From the NCBI GenBank assembly GCA_021803645.1, contig JAJZLI010000042.1, forward strand, positions 1 through 20,264: 20,264 nt of DNA, in the 5' to 3' direction. The translations under genes were made by a program, and so were the position numbers. The notes below the pieces were generated by a model. The model had not been told where the DNA came from. It made no database searches and was given only the letters and a program-made list of their open reading frames with translations. The number at the start of each line of letters is the position of its first letter. The first letter of the stretch is position 1. The DNA comes from a bacterium (GTDB lineage Bacteria > Patescibacteriota > Dojkabacteria > JAKAPS01 > JAJZLI01). Positions 15,596 through 20,264 of the stretch are shown here, piece by piece.

Positions 15596-15755
15596 TTAGT
15601 TATGACTACAGTATGTAATATTTTTTATTAAAAAAATTTATCTTTTAACATGTAAAAGATCAAATAGAAAAACATTGAGTCATCTACACTGATAGATATT
15701 AAATATGCTTCATATAAATTATCAGATAGTGTATATAGTTCATGAACTAATGTGT

Positions 15756-15992
15756 TTATATTACTATTAATTTTATCTTTTTATTCCAATAATCTATTAA
15801 TTCTTCTTCTGAATTAAAACCTATTGTTTTTAAATATTCTTCTTTATTTAAATATTCACCAACTAATTTTCTCTTTTGATCTTCTAGATCCTTTCTATCT
15901 TGTGAATTTAGTAATTTTACATCTATTTGGGATAAAAAGACTTCTATATTATATAAGACATACCTTGTTGAAATATTATGAAAACTTTCCAT
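15756..15992 (-). CDS. Small helical protein of unknown function, probably frameshifted at its 3' end
   Basis: The 78-residue frame (MESFHNISTRYVLY...) is rich in Lys and Glu, predicted helical and of unknown family. It stops soon after WNKKIK. In the -1 frame, starting exactly at the AAAAAG in that stretch (near 15780), about 50 further codons are open down to TAA at 15630-15628. They have plausible content, INTLVHELYTLSDNLYEAYL, and continue the helical character. One extra A in the A5 run, or -1 slippage on AAG, would yield a protein of about 121 residues. The homopolymer makes a sequence error possible; a decayed gene or programmed frameshift are alternatives. TAAATT lies 6 nt before the ATG as a weak -10. 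Confidence 0.5.
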   Translation of the reverse strand: MESFHNISTRYVLYNIEVFLSQIDVKLLNSQDRKDLEDQKRKLVGEYLNKEEYLKTIGFNSEEELIDYWNKKIKLIVI

Positions 15993-16020
15993 AATTTTAA
16001 TTTAATTAAAATAAACTTCT

Positions 16021-16056
16021 GGGTACTGTGAACAAAGCTAGAACTTTTGTTATCAA
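16021..16056 (-). repeat. ABC-tail-like repeat, copy 1
   Basis: On the plus strand it reads GGGTACTGTGAACAAAGCTA followed by GAACTTTTGTTATCAAT. It aligns with 19462-19502 and 18326-18350. The minus strand reads SSSFVHSTQK, a degraded version of the SNVVYDTHED tail at 18350. The rest of the 324-bp gap 15993-16316 shows no gene. Confidence 0.4.
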
Positions 16057-16316
16057 TCTTAAATAATTATTATAATTAAACTATAGAATTATTTTGCAAA
16101 ATATCTAAACGTAGTATCTATATATTAATATCCCTCTCTAATCTTAAACTATTTACATATTTTATAAATATTTTGAACAATGTATATCCATTTAGAATCC
16201 TGTTTGAACATTTATTTCCTATTTATCTGTCCAATTTTCAATACACTTCACTCCAATATGGTAAATTTTTGTAAAGTGCAAATCAGGAGCACAAGTGGAT
16301 ACATTTATAATGATAT

Positions 16317-17636
16317 TTAAACCCAACCTATAGGATATACATGATCACCATCTGAGCTACTACAACTTGTTATAGAACCATAGGTATTGCAACTATAAGA
16401 ATTCCCATTTGTTCCACTACAATCTGTAATAGAGCCAAAAGTATCACAGTTATAATAACTCCCACTTGTTCCACTACAATCTGTAATAGAGCCAAAAGTA
16501 TCACAGTTATAATAACTCCCACTTGTTCCACTACAATCTGTAATAGAGCCAAAAGTATCACAGTTATAATAAATTCCACTTGTTCCACTACAATTCGTAA
16601 TAGAGCCAAAAGTATCACAGTTATACATAAAATCACCAATAGGAGGTAAAGTAACTGTAGAAGTTGTAGATATTACTGGAGTAGTGACAGTAGATGAATT
16701 TGTGACTGTTGTATTAGAATTTAATCCTGTATTAGACGTATTAGGTGTATTATATATAGATCCCAAGAAGTTAGCTCCACCAAAAGTATATACTCCACCA
16801 TCAGAAGTAAGAATGTAGTAAGTGTTTCCTGATGTAGCATTAAGATCTGAAACTATTTTTGAAGGAGGATTAGATATATTAAAAATAGAACCTTCAAACT
16901 GTGCATCTCCAAATGTATATACCCCTCCGTCTGTAGTTAATATATAGTAACCTTCTGCTGTAGGGGTCAGACTAAATGATTGAGCGTTTTTAACGGGTGC
17001 ACTTGGAATGTTATATACTGACCCAAAGAATTGGGCATTGCCAAATGTATACACTCCCCCATCTGTCGTTATGACATAATACCCTTGATCATTAGGTGTG
17101 GTGGTTATATTTACAGGTGTTTTATCTGGAGCAGATTGCATATTAAACATAGATCCATAAAAGACAGCATTACCAAAAGTGTATATCCCACCATCTTGAG
17201 TTAATACATAATAACCTTGATCATTGGCAGTCAGAGTTATCTCTACTGAGGTTTTTACTGGGGCATTTGATATGTTATATACACTACCATAAAATTTAGC
17301 ATTACCATATGTGTAGATACCCCCACTTTCAGTTAATATATAATAACCTTGGTCTCCCTGAGTAACTTTCATAGACACAGCTGTACCACTAACACCATAT
17401 GTAGATAATTCTCCATAATAATATGCTGTTCCATAGTTATATACATTCCCAGATTTAGTTAATATGTAATATCCAGTACCTCCATTTGTAGGGACTATTT
17501 GAGTTACAGAAGAATTATTGAAATTACTTGTTGATATTCCTGCAGCATGTACAAAAGATTTGTTATTAAAAATCAAAAAAAAACCAATTACTAAAAACAA
17601 TACAATGGGAAAAATATATTTTTTTGTAAATTTCAC
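16317..17636 (-). CDS. Secreted or membrane-anchored repeat protein
   Basis: A 439-residue exported protein with a signal or anchor helix (residues 8-30, after MKFTKK, with a possible cleavage near VHA). Residues about 50-300 contain six repeats of about 45 residues with the core GYY[IV]LT.DGG[VI]YTFG.A.F.GS, probably a beta-propeller. A Thr/Ser-rich linker follows. Then come five 19-residue repeats of the type YNCDTFGSITDCSGTSG, each with two cysteines that could form a disulfide. The first three are near-identical and the last is diverged. Similar propeller repeats occur in surface proteins of several phyla; a binding or adhesive role is inferred. The start is GTG at 17636, directly preceded by an in-frame TGA. 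A promoter, TTGTTT-17-TAAAAT, lies upstream, leaving a short leader. Confidence 0.75.
   Translation of the reverse strand: MKFTKKYIFPIVLFLVIGFFLIFNNKSFVHAAGISTSNFNNSSVTQIVPTNGGTGYYILTKSGNVYNYGTAYYYGELSTYGVSGTAVSMKVTQGDQGYYILTESGGIYTYGNAKFYGSVYNISNAPVKTSVEITLTANDQGYYVLTQDGGIYTFGNAVFYGSMFNMQSAPDKTPVNITTTPNDQGYYVITTDGGVYTFGNAQFFGSVYNIPSAPVKNAQSFSLTPTAEGYYILTTDGGVYTFGDAQFEGSIFNISNPPSKIVSDLNATSGNTYYILTSDGGVYTFGGANFLGSIYNTPNTSNTGLNSNTTVTNSSTVTTPVISTTSTVTLPPIGDFMYNCDTFGSITNCSGTSGIYYNCDTFGSITDCSGTSGSYYNCDTFGSITDCSGTSGSYYNCDTFGSITDCSGTNGNSYSCNTYGSITSCSSSDGDHVYPIGWV
16340..16635. repeat. 57-bp tandem repeats in the surface-protein gene
   Basis: Five copies of a 57-bp unit encode the 19-residue Cys repeats. 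Adjacent middle copies are nearly identical: AATCTGTAAT recurs at 16421, 16478 and 16535. Such arrays expand and contract by slippage without breaking the frame, because 57 is a multiple of three. The same array is also open in another frame, which is a by-product of the repetition. Confidence 0.85.
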
Positions 17637-17711
17637 TCAATTATCTATCAAAATAACTATATCAGATTTTACTCTTTACTTTTTAAAAAAACAAGATTAG
17701 CACAAATTAAG

Positions 17712-17733
17712 ACCTATCATATTTAGGATAGGT
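17712..17733 (-). terminator. Small hairpin downstream of the deoxyribosyltransferase-like gene
   Basis: ACCTATC and GATAGGT form a perfect 7-bp stem with an 8-nt loop, about 50 nt after the stop of the gene at 17782-18246 on the minus strand. Only a broken T-rich stretch follows, so it is a weak terminator candidate. Confidence 0.4.
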
Positions 17734-17781
17734 TATATTATATTTTTATTTGAAATATAAATTGTAAGAATCAATCACTGC

Positions 17782-18246
17782 CTATTTTATTAAGGATAAA
17801 TCTCCATTTATAATAATAGGTTTCATTCCAAGTATTTCTTGTTTATATGAGAGTTCTGAAGATACAGGATTTAATATAAAAATTTGTTTTTTTAGATAAA
17901 AAGCTACCCCAATTTCAATCAAAGTATTCCCTCCAATATACCCATCAACACCTTTTTTTTCAAGATTAATAACTAAAATACTCTCACACCAATCGATTTT
18001 TTTATAGTGATCTCTTATAGCTCTTTCTTTAAGACTCCAAATTTTATGTCCTACTGGGAAATTATCTATACCTCCATTTTGTTCAATGTATTGACCAAAA
18101 TAATATTTTTTATCTCCACTGAATTCTCTGGGAATCTCTAGAGGAAGTTCTGGTATTTTAACTTCATAACCATTTTTTATCAAACTATCCCTAATTGACT
18201 CTATTTCTTTATAAAATCCAATGCTACCGCAAAGTGTTATTTTCAT
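17782..18246 (-). CDS. Nucleoside 2-deoxyribosyltransferase-like protein
   Basis: The 154-residue protein resembles the nucleoside 2-deoxyribosyltransferase-like Rossmann family. It begins with the strand-loop MKITLCGSIGFYKEIESIRDSL ('CGSi.f'). In the middle is WCESILVINLEKKGVDGYIGGNTLIEIGVAF, in which the Gly-Gly-Asn-Thr and Glu are the usual active-site features ('G.nt..E.g.A'). The end, ILGMKPIIINGDLS, is typical of the small bacterial members. It may cleave or transfer a deoxyribosyl or ribosyl group from a nucleoside or nucleotide; many such proteins are uncharacterised. TTGTCT-17-TAAAAT lies upstream, giving a leader of about 5 nt. That promoter lies within and just beyond the end of the ABC relic at 18261-18471. 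Confidence 0.65.
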   Translation of the reverse strand: MKITLCGSIGFYKEIESIRDSLIKNGYEVKIPELPLEIPREFSGDKKYYFGQYIEQNGGIDNFPVGHKIWSLKERAIRDHYKKIDWCESILVINLEKKGVDGYIGGNTLIEIGVAFYLKKQIFILNPVSSELSYKQEILGMKPIIINGDLSLIK

Positions 18247-18260
18247 AATATTTATTGATT

Positions 18261-18471
18261 TTATCCTTTTGATTGAAGTAAGACAAGTTTTGTATATTTT
18301 CCTCTCTTTTTTATAAGATCTTCATGGGTATCGTAAACGACATTCGAACCTTAATTAAAAATCTAAATATTATTTGTAAGTTTAGATAATCTTATATGAT
18401 TTTTAATAATAAATTTTGAGAAAACTGATAATGACAAAGAATCCCTTTGATAAATCTATGTTTTTAGATTT
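18261..18471 (-). pseudogene. 3' part of a decayed ABC-exporter ATPase gene
   Basis: On the minus strand, from 18471, one frame reads NIDLSKGFFVIISFLKIYY, resembling the segment of exporter ATPases before and including the switch histidine ('LSKGKT..FVIISHRFSTI'); the histidine itself is lost. After a frame change 18350-18261 reads SNVVYDTHEDLIKKRGKYTK and LVLLQSKG and ends in TAA. This matches the C-terminal tail 'GkiVe.GtHeeLl.k.GkYakL..lQ' of such proteins. Spacing between the two blocks (about 100 nt) is close to the 84 nt expected. The matching 5' part lies on the other side of the HNH gene (19232-19416). Confidence 0.65.
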
Positions 18472-18525
18472 TTATCCACAAGTATTTGTAATATTATTCT
18501 ATTCATAATATTTTGCAATTATTTA

Positions 18526-19221
18526 TTAAACATAAAATTGATTTCCTTTTCCCAAATTACATATACTACATTTCGTTTCTAAATTTTCGGGAATAGTTTC
18601 TCCACCTTTAGAATAGGGAATTATATGATCAACATGAAGCTCAACATTCTTTTCTTTTAATGGACTCTTTCCACATTTACAACAAGTAAATCCATCTCTT
18701 AGTAGAATTCTAAATCTTAATGCACTAGATATATTTCTATTTTTTTTATAGTTTCTTTGAACATTTTTAATTTTCAGATCATTTTTTTGATTTTTTATAT
18801 TATCATCAATTTTTTCTGAATTATCATTATTAATATAAAATATAAAAGCTTTTAGGGCTTTTCTCCAAGTACCAAATCGATATTCATAAGCACCAGCAAC
18901 ATATGATGAAAAAGGTTTTTTCATCTCAATATATTTTGGTTGTCTTCCAAGTTTTTCCCAACATTCTCTTAAATTTTGAAAATATTCTTCATTAGTAATT
19001 CCTAGACTTCGTGTCTTGTTTAATCCTGCTTTTTCTAATACTACAAACCAACTTCCAAATCTACGTTGAAGTGTTGATGAATTATATTTACCATATTCAT
19101 TATATTCCTCTATAGTAACAGACTTTTTTTTAATATACCTAGATACTCGCTGTATATCACTAATCAACTCTGTACCAGAAATATCTCGATGATATTCATT
19201 TAATTCAAATTTTACCTTCAT
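18526..19221 (-). CDS. HNH endonuclease with homing-endonuclease-associated repeats
   Basis: From the ATG at 19221 the protein has 231 residues. The N-terminal half has two repeats, STLQRRFGSWFVVLEKAGL and AYEYRFGTWRKALKAF, of the type found with homing endonucleases, probably for DNA binding. A basic linker follows. The C-terminal HNH nuclease has a zinc-type frame, FTCCKCGK and TKCSICNLGKGN, and the catalytic region VDHIIPYSKGG..IPENLE. TATAAT (19233-19228) ends 6 nt before this ATG, so an upstream in-frame start at 19311 is excluded. The gene sits between the two halves of a decayed ABC ATPase domain, as expected for a homing-type insertion. Transcription of the gene from its own promoter is predicted. 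Confidence 0.8.
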   Translation of the reverse strand: MKVKFELNEYHRDISGTELISDIQRVSRYIKKKSVTIEEYNEYGKYNSSTLQRRFGSWFVVLEKAGLNKTRSLGITNEEYFQNLRECWEKLGRQPKYIEMKKPFSSYVAGAYEYRFGTWRKALKAFIFYINNDNSEKIDDNIKNQKNDLKIKNVQRNYKKNRNISSALRFRILLRDGFTCCKCGKSPLKEKNVELHVDHIIPYSKGGETIPENLETKCSICNLGKGNQFYV

Positions 19222-19231
19222 ATATACATTA

Positions 19232-19416
19232 TATCGTATCACAATTATAGGTGTATAAGTCACATACATGCAATTGTATATTTTGAGGAAAGTAAGATAA
19301 TTTAGTATCACTCATAAATGATATATTTCTAGTAATATTAGTAATAATTTCACTTTTGTTATATAAATTATAGAGATTGTATTAAACAATAAATATTTAC
19401 CAGTACCATTATCTCC
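19232..19416 (-). pseudogene. Central part of a decayed ABC-exporter ATPase gene
   Basis: On the minus strand, from 19416, one frame reads GDNGTGKYLLFNTISIIY, a Walker A motif with the ST after Lys lost. A second frame further on reads SDTKLSYFPQNIQL, matching the Q-loop of ABC exporters ('.isyvpQ.pqLf'). The Walker A Lys and the Q-loop Gln are 113 bp apart, about 38 residues; roughly 40 is normal, and the remainder requires a frameshift. The region runs into the HNH promoter and then stops. Confidence 0.65.
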
Positions 19417-19461
19417 AAATTACGAATACCTAATATTTCTAACAATTTTTTATTATCAATT

Positions 19462-19502
19462 GGGTATCATGGACAATGTTCGAACTTTCTTATTGTCTCA
19501 AT
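19462..19502 (-). repeat. ABC-tail-like repeat, copy 3
   Basis: The plus strand reads GGGTATCATGGACAATGTTC followed by GAACTTTC-like sequence. It resembles copies at 16021 and 18326. The minus strand reads SSNIVHDTQLIIKNC then a stop, a degraded ABC-exporter C-terminal tail. It may be what remains of a first ABC gene preceding the Walker A relic. Confidence 0.4.
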
Positions 19503-19509
19503 ATTGAAA

Positions 19510-19767
19510 TTAATAAAGCTGACTATGTGAACCTATCAATCCAAAAATGATAATAGATTCTTCCTTAATCGTGTATATTGCTCTAATATCTCCATTAACA
19601 TTCATACTCCAGTATCCTTGATAATTCCCTTTTAAAGGATGGATTCTCAATCTAGGATCATTTGGGTTTGTTATAAAAAGTCTTAATCTTTCTTCAAATT
19701 GATCTTGAATTTTAGAAGGTAATTTTTTAAACTGTTTTTTAAATCTTTGTAGATATTGTATCTCCAT
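19510..19767 (-). CDS. RelE/YafQ-type toxin (mRNA interferase)
   Basis: An 85-residue RelE/ParE-superfamily toxin. Features are the N-terminal FKKQFKKLPSKIQDQFEERL helix pair, HPLKGNYQGYWSMNVNGDIRAIY (the family's 'h.LkG.~~g~~s.rv..~yRaiY' block) and the C-terminal IGSHSQLY, close to the 'igsHseLY' end of YafQ/StbE members. Such toxins cleave ribosome-bound mRNA. The start overlaps the antitoxin stop by one base (TAATG), the usual translational coupling. Length is normal, so the toxin looks intact. Confidence 0.87.
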   Translation of the reverse strand: MEIQYLQRFKKQFKKLPSKIQDQFEERLRLFITNPNDPRLRIHPLKGNYQGYWSMNVNGDIRAIYTIKEESIIIFGLIGSHSQLY

Positions 19768-20039
19768 TAATTCTTTAAATCAGCTATAAAATCATCAACA
19801 TTACTATACTTACTGCTAATATTACCTTTTTTTAGATCTGTTTCTAGTTTAGATATGAGTTTTTCTAAATTAGGACTCATTTGTTCTGGAGAATAAATAT
19901 CTATATGTCTTGTTGCTATTATTTGCCTTAGATAAGAATTTATAATAGTACTAAGATTTAATCCTGCAGATTTAGCTACTTCTTGAGCAGACTTTTTAAC
20001 ATTTTTGTCAACTTTCACACTAATTACTGTATTATTCAT
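19767..20039 (-). CDS. RelB/DinJ-type antitoxin
   Basis: A 90-residue antitoxin. The N-terminal ribbon-helix-helix is seen as TVISVKVDKNVKKSAQEVAKSAGLNLSTIINSYLRQI, with the strand residues that contact the operator. The C-terminal acidic/amphipathic part (SNVDDFIADLKN) would wrap the toxin. It is the first gene of the pair, with a very good leaderless promoter (TTGACA-17-TATACT-7-ATG) carrying an operator palindrome. Autoregulation by the antitoxin and the toxin-antitoxin complex is expected. Confidence 0.87.
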   Translation of the reverse strand: MNNTVISVKVDKNVKKSAQEVAKSAGLNLSTIINSYLRQIIATRHIDIYSPEQMSPNLEKLISKLETDLKKGNISSKYSNVDDFIADLKN

Positions 20040-20040
20040 A

Positions 20041-20075
20041 CTACAAAGTATATACTAAGTAGTTACTTGTGTCAA
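20041..20075 (-). promoter_or_regulatory. Promoter and operator of the toxin-antitoxin pair
   Basis: On the minus strand TTGACA (20075-20070), a 17-nt spacer and TATACT (20052-20047) are followed by 7 nt and the ATG at 20039. The palindrome CTAC-aa-AGTATATACT-aa-GTAG (20041-20062) is interrupted only by the two AA pairs and covers the -10 box, a typical RelB-type operator position. Confidence 0.8.
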
Positions 20076-20153
20076 TGCGTTGTATGCGTTATATACATTT
20101 GAGATTTTGGGTATAAATTCAGGATAAAATTTGTAGAAGGAAATTAAATTAGT
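20055..20153 (-). pseudogene. Coding relic, copy C of a three-copy family
   Basis: On the minus strand the frame ending at TAG 20057-20055 reads FYKFYPEFIPKISNVYNAYN followed by ALTQVTT. It is close to copy B (15515-15595) in both DNA and protein. Its 3' end is now used as the promoter of the toxin-antitoxin pair. No start codon remains. Nothing further is recognised in 20154-20264. Confidence 0.5.
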
Positions 20154-20264
20154 TTAAATATATATGATTTCTCTGGCTTACTAGGATGGTTTTAGAACTT
20201 TTATATCTTTTACTACTACCTACACTCATAATATATTTATTAAAATCCATAATAATATATTTAG

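Noticed and set aside
16340..16635. CRISPR array
   Set aside because: The repeats are contiguous and coding, with no unique spacers and no cas genes in the window.
16370..16639. An 89-codon frame inside the 57-bp repeats
   Set aside because: It is an alternative frame of the repeat array, kept open only because the unit length is a multiple of three. It has no promoter and its product is an artificial repeat.
18326..18350. tRNA-like TTCGAACC sequence
   Set aside because: It resembles a T-arm loop, but no cloverleaf or acceptor stem surrounds it, and the minus strand reads as an ABC-exporter tail.
19222..19311. N-terminal 30-residue extension of the HNH protein
   Set aside because: The extension lies over the -10 box of the gene, and the same bases read as the ABC Q-loop relic in another frame.

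Overview
The window is AT-rich (about 30% G+C by eye), compact and bacterial, with TAA, TAG and TGA all used as stops. No rRNA, tRNA or ribosomal-protein gene is present, so taxonomy rests on style. The combination of small genome-like packing, leaderless first genes, a Tat-exported glycosidase, YbjQ, SHOCT and DUF218-like proteins and many gene relics would fit a Patescibacteria (CPR) genome. That assignment is an inference.

Left half (1-11,160): mostly intact genes with short gaps. They are a triple YbjQ-domain protein; a two-gene DrrAB-like ABC exporter; a Tat-type lipoprotein; a polytopic membrane protein; a histidine phosphatase; a short-chain dehydrogenase; a membrane-anchored beta-propeller facing a decayed PadR-type repressor gene across a long perfect palindrome; a RibD/DHFR-like reductase; a Tat-exported glycosidase broken by one in-frame TAA; a small SHOCT protein; a DUF218-like protein; and a small acidic protein.

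Centre (11,500-14,420): the most system-like block. A Fur-family regulator has its operator filling the promoter spacer. It is followed, with tight coupling, by a CooC/MinD-type ATPase and by a PLP-dependent cysteine-synthase-like enzyme fused to a rhodanese domain. I infer a metal-controlled operon for sulfur or metal delivery to a cofactor.

Right part (14,470-20,264): an accessory zone. It holds a DnaJ/zinc-ribbon membrane protein, a small gene with a probable frameshift, a secreted repeat protein with near-identical 57-bp repeats, a deoxyribosyltransferase-like protein, an HNH endonuclease and a RelBE-type toxin-antitoxin pair. The gaps hold decayed coding pieces. An ABC-exporter ATPase domain is split around the HNH gene. 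Two families of short C-terminal relics also recur, each in three copies.

A theme across the window is promoter architecture. At least eight transcription-unit first genes have a -10 box ending 6 or 7 nt before the start codon, so their mRNAs should be leaderless. Several genes inside operons instead carry clear Shine-Dalgarno sites. This pattern was used to correct several starts.
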